Part shown: piece by piece, positions 54,870 to 63,910 of the stretch
How positions within the stretch are numbered: position 1 is the stretch's first letter
Layout of the letters: each line of letters starts with the position of its first letter
Assembly: GCA_026394605.1 (NCBI GenBank)
Contig: JAPKXY010000030.1
Location: 35,918-99,917 of the forward strand
Direction of reading: 5' to 3'
From: Methanoregula sp.
GTDB lineage: Archaea > Halobacteriota > Methanomicrobia > Methanomicrobiales > Methanospirillaceae
DNA: 64,000 bases
The notes under the pieces: model-generated
What the model saw: only the letters and a program-made list of their open reading frames with translations
Database searches by the model: none
What the model was told of the DNA's origin: nothing
Made by a program: the position numbers and the translations under genes

Positions 54870-55778
54870 ATGGATACATCACGGATTAAATCCTGTTCTT
54901 TTACACTTGTCCTGCTGTGTGCAGTGGTGTATATGGCCATGCCGGTGACAGCTGTAACCGGAACTGTCACGATCGCATACCGCGGATCAGGCGGTAACTT
55001 CATCGGCGATACGATTATTTTCGATGGAAAAAACACGGTCGGAAATGCTACATTGATTAAAATTACCGGCCCGGGACTCCCATCCGAAGGTGTACCACTG
55101 TATGCCCTGAGGGGAACCCCGGGATCGGGGAATACCGCCCAGGTGAATCCTGATGGTTCATGGGTATTCAGATGGGACTCAGATCGCGCCGATGCCTCAA
55201 AGTTGCAGACAGCCCGGTATATATTCATCGCATCTGACGTAGCTAACCCGGAAGTGACAGCAAAAACTTCTATTCTCCTTAAAAAGCCGGAATTCTATAT
55301 TATCGCAAGCCCTTCCCAAATAGGCATAGGCGACTATGTTGAATTTCAGGGAATGGCGGAAACGGGTGTCACGTATGTGAAGATTGATATCTCGGATGCA
55401 TCGGGCACAGTACTCCACACCTTCATGTCACCGGTGAGCGGGACCGGCTCCTTCCAGTACGGGTTCCGTGCAGACATGAAACCAGGGCAGTACAATGTCC
55501 TCGTGACCAACCCGTCGATAAAGAACAATCTCGACCTTGTTCTGACTGTTGCGGCGCCGCAGACTCCGGAAACAACGCAGGTGACTCCTGCGGGGGGACA
55601 AACGCCACTCCTGACAGAAACAATGACAGCGGTCCAGACTCAGGCATCAGATACCGGGTCCATGCCGGTGTCACCGGCCCCCTCACAAACCGGCATCACA
55701 TCCATAACAATTGTTCTTTCCGTCATTGTCTTCAGTGCTATTGCCATCCTTGTGACAAGTAGAAAAAAGAAACAATAA
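54870..55778 (+). CDS. Secreted, C-terminally anchored surface protein
   Basis: The 302-residue protein has a signal peptide (residues 1-28, ending VTAVTG) and two beta-sandwich domains of about 105 residues. A Thr/Pro/Gln-rich linker follows (about 232-268), probably glycosylated, and then a C-terminal membrane helix and SRKKKQ. This resembles the DUF3821-like surface proteins of Methanomicrobiales; the family link is tentative. The gene at 17915-18757 has the same layout. A TATA-like AAATATATATC lies 40-50 bases upstream of the ATG. Confidence 0.65.
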   Translation: MDTSRIKSCSFTLVLLCAVVYMAMPVTAVTGTVTIAYRGSGGNFIGDTIIFDGKNTVGNATLIKITGPGLPSEGVPLYALRGTPGSGNTAQVNPDGSWVFRWDSDRADASKLQTARYIFIASDVANPEVTAKTSILLKKPEFYIIASPSQIGIGDYVEFQGMAETGVTYVKIDISDASGTVLHTFMSPVSGTGSFQYGFRADMKPGQYNVLVTNPSIKNNLDLVLTVAAPQTPETTQVTPAGGQTPLLTETMTAVQTQASDTGSMPVSPAPSQTGITSITIVLSVIVFSAIAILVTSRKKKQ

Positions 55779-55920
55779 TTTTTCCCTATTGTTTTTGGGA
55801 TTACCACTCAATCTGTTGTTTCTCAGCGGAATTCATCAGACTCTCTCTTGAAATCATGGGAAACAATCCCTGTCATCGTTCTGCCCTTGCAGTGTATACT
55901 ATGAAAAATCTGATGATCAG

Positions 55921-56421
55921 TTATGAACATGCACATGACTCAACGAGCTCAAGGTACCGATCACGGGTGAGCTCAAGGTATACACGTTCGGAATCGATCC
56001 CGATAAACGGTCTATGGTACTGATAAGCAACCAGGCCGGTGGTTCCGCTCCCGCAGAAGGGGTCGAGCACGGTATCACCTTCATTAGTGCAGGAGAGAAT
56101 AATCCGTTCCAGCAATGCCTTCGGTTTCTGTATGGGATGATTCCCGCAATTCTTTTCCATGCCTTTTGGAGAGGGGATACTCCAGACCGATCGCATCTGT
56201 TTTGCCGGGCGCTTCAATGCATCTTCGTGCCAATCTCCGTTTTTTGTTATATCATAATTGAACGTATGTCGCGCACCCTTACTTTTCCGTGCCCAGAGCA
56301 GCGTCTCGTGGCTTGCCGTAAAGCAGCGTCCGGAAAGGTTCGGTGGGGCGTTGGGCTTAAACCAGCATATGTCATTTAAGATGTGGTAGCCTGCCCGCTG
56401 GAGTGCCGAACCGCAGTCCAC
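55921..56421 (-). pseudogene. 5'-truncated DNA methyltransferase (C-terminal part)
   Basis: The 166 residues match the second half of an N4/N6-type DNA methyltransferase. GYHILNDICWFKPNAPPNL at the start is followed by TASHETLLWARKS, HPIQKPKALLERI and the SAM-binding VLDPFCGSGTTG near residue 125. The first half with the catalytic DPPY-type motif, expected before GYHIL, is missing. The frame stays open upstream to about 56480 but encodes nothing methyltransferase-like. It lies head-to-head with another 5'-truncated gene, so a deletion or recombination event probably removed both N-termini. It is unlikely to be active. Confidence 0.75.
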
Positions 56422-56443
56422 GCGCGGCTTTTTTGCCGTTTTT

Positions 56444-56830
56444 GGAACGATCAGGATCGCAAGCCTTGAACTGGAAGTGCTTGAATTCGTCGGCGGGCAT
56501 CTCTCAGGGCAGGTCTACCTTTTTTCCGCGGAGTCCGGGCTCCTGTTTACCGCTGACAGTGTCATCAATCTTGAAAGCCTGACGCCGGAACGATCCTCGT
56601 ACAACTCGCTTGCCGACTTCCTCGTAACCTCGGTCAATGTCGACAGCGAGCTTGCAAAACGGGAGCGAAAGGCGCTCTTTGATCTTATCGCTGCCACCGA
56701 TGCCGCGCTCAGGCCGCAGGGGAAACGCTGCATGGTCTGCGGGGGGCACGGGGCTGTTTCTGTGTATGAGGATGGGAAGCTTGGTGACGTACGGGGCAGT
56801 GGAGCACTACGGGGCGGCGGGGATGGATAA
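56444..56830 (+). pseudogene. 5'-truncated MBL-fold hydrolase (C-terminal part)
   Basis: The frame encodes the end of a metallo-beta-lactamase-fold protein. GGHLSGQVYLFSAESGLLFT is followed by SLTPERSSYNSLADFL, and CMVCGGHGAVS comes near the end. The usual HxHxDH-bearing N-terminal half is absent. A GTG at 56477 could start a 117-residue product, but the conserved sequence already begins upstream, near 56444. It abuts the truncated methyltransferase head-to-head. Probably a non-functional remnant. Confidence 0.6.
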
Positions 56831-56914
56831 GAAGAATTGTTCATAATTTCTCAATATTGATCTCATTTCCCATTTCACAATCCTAATAAGCCGGAATTCC
56901 GGAACAGGGATTGT

Positions 56915-57646
56915 ATGAGTGATCGTTTTTCAAATGAACTGATCAGCGAAGCGGGGGAGATCCTTTCCATTCTCAAAAACTTACTTCCCCAAAGGACTGA
57001 TGGAAAAGAAGCGATCCTAGAACTGAAACGGATTGATTATCAATGGAGGCAGATGGAATGGATCGGCTGGTACTTTGAACACCTGCTCTATTCGCTATTG
57101 ACCTCGAAGCATCAGGGAACGGGCGGGCCGACGTTTGGCAATACCTCCCTTGACTATAAGAAAAAATTTGTCTGGGATTTTAAAGCCCATCCAGTTCTCA
57201 CACCTAACGGAACATGGAATGATCATATGATCCTGAATGATCGGGAAGCGATCGAGCTCTGTATGCAGAAATACAAGGGAATCGGGTTCATTGTCGTCCA
57301 TGGTTCTGCGGTATTTGATGAGACCGGGGAATTCAAGGCATGGCACGACGCGCTGAAAGGGGAGATATCCTCCTATGAGATTGAACGGATCCGCAGAGGT
57401 GCCCGTTCCCGAAAACGGAAATGTGCGTTTGAGATTGAACAGGTTGAGGCAATTTTCTTCAATGGGGGGGAAGATCTCGATTGCGGTGTTGAAGAAGGAT
57501 GGCTCACTTTCTTCCAGGAAGGCATGCGGAATGCTGACGGGAGCCCGCGCCGGCCAAAATACGAGCTCATCACAAGTCGCGCGCCGGAATCGATCCGCCC
57601 GGTCCCTCCTGTACAATTTGCATCCGGGTTAGAAAAATTCCAATAA
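56915..57646 (+). CDS. Probable restriction endonuclease
   Basis: The 243-residue protein has FVWDFKAHPVLT near residue 88, a D-x-K pattern of PD-(D/E)XK type, preceded by GPTFGNTSLDYKKK. It later has YEIERIRRGARSRKRKCAF near 150. Similar WDFKAH proteins are encoded next to DNA methyltransferases, and this gene is convergent with one, overlapping its 3' end by 18 bases. I infer a type II restriction-modification pair; the recognition sequence is unknown. The start ATG at 56915 has a weak GGGA upstream. The family is recognised by pattern and context rather than by a certain domain match. Confidence 0.65.
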   Translation: MSDRFSNELISEAGEILSILKNLLPQRTDGKEAILELKRIDYQWRQMEWIGWYFEHLLYSLLTSKHQGTGGPTFGNTSLDYKKKFVWDFKAHPVLTPNGTWNDHMILNDREAIELCMQKYKGIGFIVVHGSAVFDETGEFKAWHDALKGEISSYEIERIRRGARSRKRKCAFEIEQVEAIFFNGGEDLDCGVEEGWLTFFQEGMRNADGSPRRPKYELITSRAPESIRPVPPVQFASGLEKFQ

Positions 57647-58654
57647 TGTTTTTTTCCCAGTTTCTTTTCTTATGGATGGCTCGATCTTTTTCAGCGCCTT
57701 TTCAATTGCCCACCGCCCACGCCCAAGCTGGTTTCCAAGCTGGGCGATGATCTCCTTCTTCGCCAGTTTCTTTGCGCTGAGGCGGCGGTATTCGTCACCG
57801 AGGAATTTTAGATCTTGATCGGTCCACGGCTTGCCGGGATTTTTCGGGTTGTCGATCAACGGCGTGCGGAGTTTTGGCATCAGGTAGCCTGGCTTGATCG
57901 TTTTCATCTCTTTGATCTTCGCATCGAACATCGGCTTTGAGATCTCAAACCCGGTTGTCCGCCGGTTCAGACCGATTGCAGCTTTAGCGGTGGAGAAACC
58001 GCCGAGGAAGAAGTCCCCGATCAGATCACCCTCATTGCTGCTGTACTGGATCATCTTGATGAGCAGCGCCATGGGAAGCTCGTTCTTGTTCTTCAGTTTC
58101 CCGGGCTTGTACTCCCGGTTGATCACCCAGACATCCTCACGGTCCCAGTTGTTCAGCGAGCGGTCATCTTCAGTCTTTTCCACAAGCCCGTACCGGGATT
58201 CGAGGTTGAACGTCCGTTTCCCTCCGGGCTTCTCATAGAAGAGGATGTGGTAGTGGGATGAGACATATTTCTGCCTTGTGAAGACGCCGAAGTTGTATTT
58301 CCAGATGATGTGGTTGATCTCTTTTAAGGAAGTCTGCCGCAACGCAACGAGGATATCAACAAGGTTTGTGTACCCCGAAACAATATAGATCGAACCGCCA
58401 GGACGCAGAACCCGTTCCGCTTCCTTAATCCATTTCAGGCTGAAATCCGCGTACTGGGCCTGCGGGATCTCTACATATCCCTCAACGACAAATTCCTCTT
58501 TCCGGTTGTAGTGCTGGTGGAGCTTGTCGCCGTTGATGCCATATGGGGGATCGGTGACGATGAGATCGACGGAATCATCGGGAATATGTTCAGCCGCCCC
58601 GCTGATGCAATCGCCGTTGTAAAATGCACTGGTACCGAGAACGATCGATCTCAT
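57629..58654 (-). CDS. DNA methyltransferase with C-terminal SANT-like segment
   Basis: The 341-residue protein is a site-specific amino-methyltransferase. Motif IV is TDPPYGI near residue 34. GDFFLGGFSTAKAAIGLN near 218 is the SAM-binding motif, so the order is of beta type. Residues about 280-330 (PWTDQDLKFLGDEYRR, then EIIAQLGNQLGRGRWAIEKA) look like a Myb/SANT-type helix-turn-helix, an unusual C-terminal addition that may help target binding. It is convergent with the nuclease-like gene and probably protects its sites. Confidence 0.85.
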   Translation of the reverse strand: MRSIVLGTSAFYNGDCISGAAEHIPDDSVDLIVTDPPYGINGDKLHQHYNRKEEFVVEGYVEIPQAQYADFSLKWIKEAERVLRPGGSIYIVSGYTNLVDILVALRQTSLKEINHIIWKYNFGVFTRQKYVSSHYHILFYEKPGGKRTFNLESRYGLVEKTEDDRSLNNWDREDVWVINREYKPGKLKNKNELPMALLIKMIQYSSNEGDLIGDFFLGGFSTAKAAIGLNRRTTGFEISKPMFDAKIKEMKTIKPGYLMPKLRTPLIDNPKNPGKPWTDQDLKFLGDEYRRLSAKKLAKKEIIAQLGNQLGRGRWAIEKALKKIEPSIRKETGKKTLLEFF

Positions 58655-58834
58655 GGCTATTGGAATTTGGGAGAATGATTCTCTGATATAAATTAGGATA
58701 TTAATGTATATGAGTGCGTTGTGTTAAGGAGTGTGAAAGTGAATTCATGGGCTAGTCACCCAATCCCCGTCGGTGCCCGTCGAGAACAAACCTCTATCGG
58801 AGGGTCAAAACAGGCCTTCCTTCTCTTCCGGAGT

Positions 58835-59300
58835 AGTACAGCCCGATCCGGCCTGAGATCGTGCCTCCAATTAGCGCTATTTAGGGATTTTTTTTCCCGT
58901 CATAGAACTGGTGGATTTATGCGAATTAGTCCCGCATTTTTGCGAATTATGCCCGGAATCCGGGTCCGGATCATACAACATGGGCAGTCCCCGGATAATG
59001 CTACCGTCGGAGAGTCCCACACGATACCGGCGGGAAAAGATGCCTCAGTTCTCAGGCTTCCCCCAGCTCTCGGCCGGGGTTGTCAGACACCCCAGTTCCG
59101 GATTCTGCCGGGCCCTGATCCGGGCATGGCCAAAACAGGGGTTCTTTTCCTTTTGACCCACTGTACTACGATCCGGCACCCGAAACGCCGTCCAATTGGT
59201 GCTATTTGATGATTTTTTGGAGGTCATTTTATACTGAATCCAACCTAACCGGGCTCAATTTGCGGAATTCCAAAAATAATAGTCCCGCTTTTTCGTGAAT
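58835..59300. repeat. Two diverged direct repeats in a non-coding spacer
   Basis: Copies at about 58835-58950 and 59168-59300 align in the same order over several blocks, including CAATTAGCGCTATTT against CAATTGGTGCTATTT and AGTCCCGCATTTTTGCGAATTA against a close relative at 59281-59301. Divergence is clear, so the duplication is not recent. Confidence 0.5.
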
Positions 59301-59521
59301 TAGTGTCTTTGTGCCGATCTTGGTTCCTCAAAACAGCCAATCCGGGCCTGATACAGGGTTTTTACGATCCAAAGGATCGTGACGAGCTGGAGTAGAGATC
59401 AAGAGATCTTTATAAGGTGTCACCAATCATGTTTTCGACCTTTGAAGTTATTTGAGTTAAATTAATATTAAAATGGCAGACACCATAATAACAGTTAAGG
59501 TTATTTAAAAAAATGAGAAAG

Positions 59522-59529
59522 TTTTATAT
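59522..59529 (+). promoter_or_regulatory. TATA box of the GHKL operon
   Basis: TTTATATG lies about 28 bases before the ATG at 59554, which would place the transcription start at or near the start codon. GGAT lies eight bases upstream of the ATG. Confidence 0.4.
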
Positions 59530-59553
59530 GTTAATTATACAATAGGATTAGTT

Positions 59554-60570
59554 ATGAAAATTCTTGTCGATTTAAATGAGGAGTTATTTAATAGAATAAA
59601 AGAGGTTAATAAAAATTACACGCTCCAAAATTTTATTCTCATAGCAATAGAAAACCAAATCACACTTGAAAAGGAGGAAGATCTTGATCTTTCAACGAGG
59701 ATGAAGTCCCTCTCAAAGGAGCAATCTGACCCGAACGTAAGGAATGTTTTAGAAAATAAAAAACCTAAACAACCTGCAACAATTATTAAAGTATTAAATA
59801 ACCCTCTGGATTTCGACAAGATCATTCCCATTTCTCTGAAAAAACCTTTAAAAAATTATTACATTTGGGGACAGTATAATAAATTTTTTACAATAAAGTT
59901 TGCCGTAAGAAATTTGGCCTTAATGCAAATAAGAAACAATTGCTCTCCGGTTAGATTGGATGAATATCAGATCGAATGTGCGAAAGAAGCTTCAAAGATG
60001 AAAAAAGTCTTGACAGAAAGTGATACGAAGGCTAATCGGAAATGGGGGGAAGTATTTGCATCAGGTCTTCCAGAAGATGAAGAAAAATCACATTCTAGAT
60101 TCATTCATCATTTTATTGGATATGTTGATTCGAAAGGAAATCCAGTTGGGGCGTTATCAGATTTAGGTTTTGTAGTAATTGAGAACGAACAAATCGCCCT
60201 TTCACCATTTGGTCTGGACTTTGCGAAACTAAAAAATCCTGTCATAGATGAAAATCCCTTTTCACCGACTCTGTTTAATCTGGCGGAACGGGAATTCTTA
60301 ATCAATCATATAAAAAGCAACATTTCTATCGAATGGGGGGGCATGACGACCGTTGTTCAATGGATACAGAGCGGTTTTAATACACCAGACTCTTTGAATG
60401 AAAAAATGGCAACGATGGATTCAAAATGGACGGACAAGATGGTAAATACATACCGGACGGGAATGCTTGCAAGAATGTTTGATTTGGGTTTCATCTCTCG
60501 AAAGAAAAACGGGGTTAATGTAAATTATGTTGTAACGGATTTTGCGAAGAAAATGGTGGGAACCGTATGA
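59554..60570 (+). CDS. Unknown protein with RHH-like N-terminus, partner of the GHKL ATPase
   Basis: A 338-residue protein I cannot assign. The first 35 residues (ILVDLNEELFNRIKEV then YTLQNFILIAIENQI) look like a ribbon-helix-helix. The last 95 residues, with NLAEREFLINHIKSN and TYRTGMLARMFDLGFISRK, look like a winged helix. The middle is a mixed fold without motifs. Its stop overlaps the start of the GHKL ATPase gene by four bases (ATGA), so the two proteins are made together and probably interact. It may be the DNA-recognition subunit of the system. The base composition is AT-rich, unlike the core genes, suggesting transfer. Confidence 0.6.
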   Translation: MKILVDLNEELFNRIKEVNKNYTLQNFILIAIENQITLEKEEDLDLSTRMKSLSKEQSDPNVRNVLENKKPKQPATIIKVLNNPLDFDKIIPISLKKPLKNYYIWGQYNKFFTIKFAVRNLALMQIRNNCSPVRLDEYQIECAKEASKMKKVLTESDTKANRKWGEVFASGLPEDEEKSHSRFIHHFIGYVDSKGNPVGALSDLGFVVIENEQIALSPFGLDFAKLKNPVIDENPFSPTLFNLAEREFLINHIKSNISIEWGGMTTVVQWIQSGFNTPDSLNEKMATMDSKWTDKMVNTYRTGMLARMFDLGFISRKKNGVNVNYVVTDFAKKMVGTV

Positions 60571-62903
60571 AACAATTGTGTATAAATTTAGCAAAAGCTG
60601 AATCCGAAGAAGAAGTAATAGCCCTCCTAAAAAAGGCCGGCTATTGGGATAAGCCGGAAGTATGGAATAATTTTGGAGATAATGAAAACAATTTTGCTAC
60701 AATCGGAAATCAACAGAGCCGCCCCGAAGCTGCGATTGTTGAAAAACTAATCAATTCTGTTGATGCAGTCCTAATGGCCGAATGTCTGAGCAGAAATATT
60801 GATCCAGCAGGAGAAGATAGCCCAACAAATATAGCTGAAGCCTTAGAAAGATTTTTTAAAATTCCGGAAGGAAAATTAACAAATATTTCTGCAAACGAGC
60901 GATCCAAACTCGCCAACAGAATTTTTTTTGTTGCAACTGGGGAGAAAAGCGATCCATGTTATTCAATAATTGATACAGGGGAGGGTCAGACCCCTAAGAA
61001 GATGCCGGAAACCCTTCTCTCTATCGGAAAATCGAATAAATTAAGAATTCCCTTTGTTCAGGGAAAGTTCAACATGGGTGGAACCGGTGTCTTTCAATTT
61101 TGTGGGAAGAACAATTTACAATTAATAATATCAAAAAGACATCCAGAAGTGGCAAAATATGAAAATGATTCCGCAAAGGATAATTGGGGTTTCACAATTG
61201 TTCGGCGCGAAGACCCTTCACAGGGTGTAAAAAGCTCAATTTATCGGTACTTAGCCCCATCAAATCAAATATTATCTTTTAAATCGGATGGACTTTCCAT
61301 TTTGCCCGGTGAAGGAACGATACTTTATGGAAATTCCCTGCAATATGGAACATTCATCAAATTATATGAATACCAGATGACTGGTCTAAAAAGACATATC
61401 CGATTGAATTTATTTTACCGTTTATCGTTGTTAATGCCAGAAGTTGCATTACCCATTCGTTTTTATGAGCGGCGTGATTACACTGACGATCAAACGGAAA
61501 TTACTTTATCTGGTCTTTTAATCAGATTGGAGGAAGATAAAAGAGTAACCCTTGAAGATGAATTTAAAAAACCCCCTTCAAGTACTTTATCAGGCGGCGG
61601 GCAACGGATGAAAGCATCGATCTATGTTTTCAAGAAGGACAAAGAAAGTACATTTAAAAATGAAGAAGGAATTATTTTTACAATAAATGGACAAACCCAC
61701 GGCACAATTTCAAAATCATTTTTCAGTCGGAATAGTGTTGGAATGGGTTATTTAGCGAATTCCATTCTTATCATCCTTGACTGTTCAGAATTTGATGGGA
61801 GAGCCAGAGAAGATTTATTCATGAATAGTAGGGACCGATTAAGATCCGGCAAAATAAAAAGTGAAATTGAGAGTGTCCTTGAAGATTTAGTAAAAAACCA
61901 CCCGGGTCTACGATTATTAAAAGAGAGAAGAAAACGCGAAGCAATTCAAGATAAAATTGAGAATGATAAACCGCTTGTTGATGTTATTGATAAGATTCTT
62001 AAAAAATCGCCAACATTATCAAAATTGTTTATTGAAGGGGTAAGATTGCCCAGCCCCTTTAATTTAGTCGATTCACGACCGATCGATAAGTACAAAGGGC
62101 AAAGATTTCCGACATTTTTCAATTTAGTTGAAGAATATTCAATTAATGATCCTAAGGTATGCCCTATAAATAGAAAATTCCGTGTACAATTTAAAACGGA
62201 TGCAGAAAATGATTATTTCGTCAGAGATAATGATTCAGGTGATTTCAATCTGTTTATAAATGAAAAAGAAATTGAAAATTATTCGCTAAATCTTTGGAAT
62301 GGTTTGGCAAACCTCACGGTTAATCTACCGACAGAATCAAAAATTGATGATCTTATTAAATTTGAATGGGAAGTGGCCGATAATCGTGGTATTAAATCAT
62401 TTTGTGGAGATTTTTATGTCAGGGTCAATAAATCTGTTCAGGAACCAACTGAGAAATCTTCGGGATCTCGAAGGAAACCCTCTTCAGAGAAAAATGGTGA
62501 CGGATCAAAAAAGTCATCCAAATTAGCAATACCTGAAGTAATTGAAGTACATCAAAATAAATGGAATGAATACTCCTTCGATGAAGAATCCGCCTTAAAA
62601 GTGATCAATAATGGTGATGAGGGTTACGATTTTTTTGTGAATATGGATAATAAATTTCTACTTACTGAAAAGAAAAATACAAATTTGGATTTTAAATTAT
62701 TAGATAGTCGGTTTAAATATGGTCTTGTACTGATAGGATTAGCCTTTTTGAATTATGATAAAACAAAATTAAATGATACGTCTGAAGAAGAAACAGAAGA
62801 TATTTGTTCCAAAATTGAATATTCAACCAGAGCTATTGGGCCATTTTTACTTCCGATGATCTCGGAGCTCGGGGATTTAGAGATTGCAGAAATGTCTACC
62901 TGA
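60567..62903 (+). CDS. GHKL (Hsp90/MutL-like) ATPase, defence-type
   Basis: The 778-residue protein has an N-terminal GHKL ATPase domain: RPEAAIVEKLINSVDAVLM near residue 53 supplies the Glu/Asn box, IIDTGEGQTPKKM near 137 the D-x-G-x-G motif, and GKFNMGGTGVFQF near 165 the Gly-rich lid. Residues 400-480 are helical with RAREDLFMNSRDRLR. A charged Ser/Lys linker lies near 635-655. The C-terminal 110 residues (FDEESALKVIN, YDFFVNMDNKFLL, FKYGLVLIGLAFL) form a module also seen in other defence-associated proteins. MutL/MORC-like GHKL ATPases occur in prokaryotic restriction-modification clusters. The facing Dam methylase fits that. Activity is unproven. Confidence 0.75.
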   Translation: MKQLCINLAKAESEEEVIALLKKAGYWDKPEVWNNFGDNENNFATIGNQQSRPEAAIVEKLINSVDAVLMAECLSRNIDPAGEDSPTNIAEALERFFKIPEGKLTNISANERSKLANRIFFVATGEKSDPCYSIIDTGEGQTPKKMPETLLSIGKSNKLRIPFVQGKFNMGGTGVFQFCGKNNLQLIISKRHPEVAKYENDSAKDNWGFTIVRREDPSQGVKSSIYRYLAPSNQILSFKSDGLSILPGEGTILYGNSLQYGTFIKLYEYQMTGLKRHIRLNLFYRLSLLMPEVALPIRFYERRDYTDDQTEITLSGLLIRLEEDKRVTLEDEFKKPPSSTLSGGGQRMKASIYVFKKDKESTFKNEEGIIFTINGQTHGTISKSFFSRNSVGMGYLANSILIILDCSEFDGRAREDLFMNSRDRLRSGKIKSEIESVLEDLVKNHPGLRLLKERRKREAIQDKIENDKPLVDVIDKILKKSPTLSKLFIEGVRLPSPFNLVDSRPIDKYKGQRFPTFFNLVEEYSINDPKVCPINRKFRVQFKTDAENDYFVRDNDSGDFNLFINEKEIENYSLNLWNGLANLTVNLPTESKIDDLIKFEWEVADNRGIKSFCGDFYVRVNKSVQEPTEKSSGSRRKPSSEKNGDGSKKSSKLAIPEVIEVHQNKWNEYSFDEESALKVINNGDEGYDFFVNMDNKFLLTEKKNTNLDFKLLDSRFKYGLVLIGLAFLNYDKTKLNDTSEEETEDICSKIEYSTRAIGPFLLPMISELGDLEIAEMST

Positions 62904-62938
62904 TTTTTTCAGAAGTAGGTTTCTAGTAATTATCTCAT

Positions 62939-63766
62939 CTAATAATTCGTTACAATAATTTCCTTGGTTCCATTCCGCCGTTCGCCATTACAATTAATAA
63001 ATCGTTTTGCTTCAACAGTATCAATGGTAAATCCGACAAAAAGATCCTCAATTTCTGAAACTTTTGAATTGCTTAACATCAATTGAACGCCTTTTTTTGA
63101 GAGTTTTTTGAAAACGTTTGCAAGACGTTTTTGATCATCAAACGTGAAACCATTTGAATTGTAATCGGTAAAATTCGCGGTTTTTGATATTGGGTGGTAG
63201 GGTGGATCGAAATATACAAAATCGCCTTTTTTTGCCGATTTAACTGCTTGTTCAAAATCCAGATTTAAAATTTTTACTTTTTTTAGCAAATTACTGAATT
63301 TTAAAATCGAATGCTCAGTTGGAATGCTCCTTTTTGCATAGCGGCCAAAAGGTACATTGAACTTTCCTTTGCTGTTCACTCGCCAGAGCCCGTTGTATCC
63401 ATGTTTATTGAGGTAAATCAGAAGGGCCGCCCTTCGGACCTTATTTCCCGGGAGCCCAGTTAACGTGTTAAATTCATTTTTCAGATTCCTGAATGCGTCT
63501 TCACTATTTTCGAATTCTTTGTGAGACAAAGCATCGATCAATTTATCTGGATTTTTTTTAACGACATTATAGAGATTTATCAACTCACTATTCAGATCGG
63601 AAATGACGGCCTTGAAAATTTTCTCTTCGTTTTGGAGGTTAACCAATAATGCCCCACCGCCAAAAAAAGGCTCATAATAGGTGTTCCAGTTATTTGGAAG
63701 CCGTTTCTCGATTTCATTAAGTAATTGCCTCTTGCCACCGGCCCACTTGACAAAAGGTTTCAACAC
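62939..63766 (-). CDS. Dam-type DNA adenine methylase (D12 class)
   Basis: The 275-residue protein is an N6-adenine methyltransferase of the Dam/D12 class. KPFVKWAGGKRQLL at the start binds SAM, YYEPFFGGGALLVNL follows near residue 30, and the catalytic motif DPPYHP lies near 195. The helix FDDQKRLANVFKKL and the C-terminal RRNGTKEIIVTNY complete the fold. The start is GTG at 63766. It is convergent with the GHKL operon, with 35 bases between stops. It probably modifies host DNA so that the GHKL system does not act on it; GATC specificity cannot be read from sequence. Confidence 0.9.
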   Translation of the reverse strand: MLKPFVKWAGGKRQLLNEIEKRLPNNWNTYYEPFFGGGALLVNLQNEEKIFKAVISDLNSELINLYNVVKKNPDKLIDALSHKEFENSEDAFRNLKNEFNTLTGLPGNKVRRAALLIYLNKHGYNGLWRVNSKGKFNVPFGRYAKRSIPTEHSILKFSNLLKKVKILNLDFEQAVKSAKKGDFVYFDPPYHPISKTANFTDYNSNGFTFDDQKRLANVFKKLSKKGVQLMLSNSKVSEIEDLFVGFTIDTVEAKRFINCNGERRNGTKEIIVTNY

Positions 63767-63910
63767 AGTAAGAAAATTCCCCTGCTTTGCATAAAGATCT
63801 TCCTCATCGTTTATCCAAAAAAAAAGTTTCGATCCAAAAAAGTTGGTAATTGTTTGGATTTTCTACGAAATTCTCTTTTACTTTGGAATAATATGCTTTC
63901 TGGGAGGAAC

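Larger units (their letters stand above)
58655..59553. other. Non-coding spacer with duplicated segments
   Basis: About 900 bases. A 162-codon frame at 58721-59209 is not credible as protein. Two diverged copies of one segment can be seen: 58835-58950 and 59168-59300. They share GATCCGGC, CCAATT(A/G)G(C/T)GCTATTT, an oligo-T run, then AGTCCCGC(A/T)TTTTT, GAATTA. The right end is AT-rich and holds the promoter of the next gene. Confidence 0.5.

Noticed and set aside
56400..56560. Minus-strand frame MPADEFKHFQFKAC opposite the MBL fragment
   Set aside because: It looks protein-like but is the antisense of the conserved MBL frame and does not continue in frame into the methyltransferase.
58721..59209. 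162-codon open frame after the methyltransferase
   Set aside because: Composition is Arg/Pro/Ser-rich without motifs, there is no ribosome binding site, and the DNA consists of diverged repeats shared with non-coding sequence further right.
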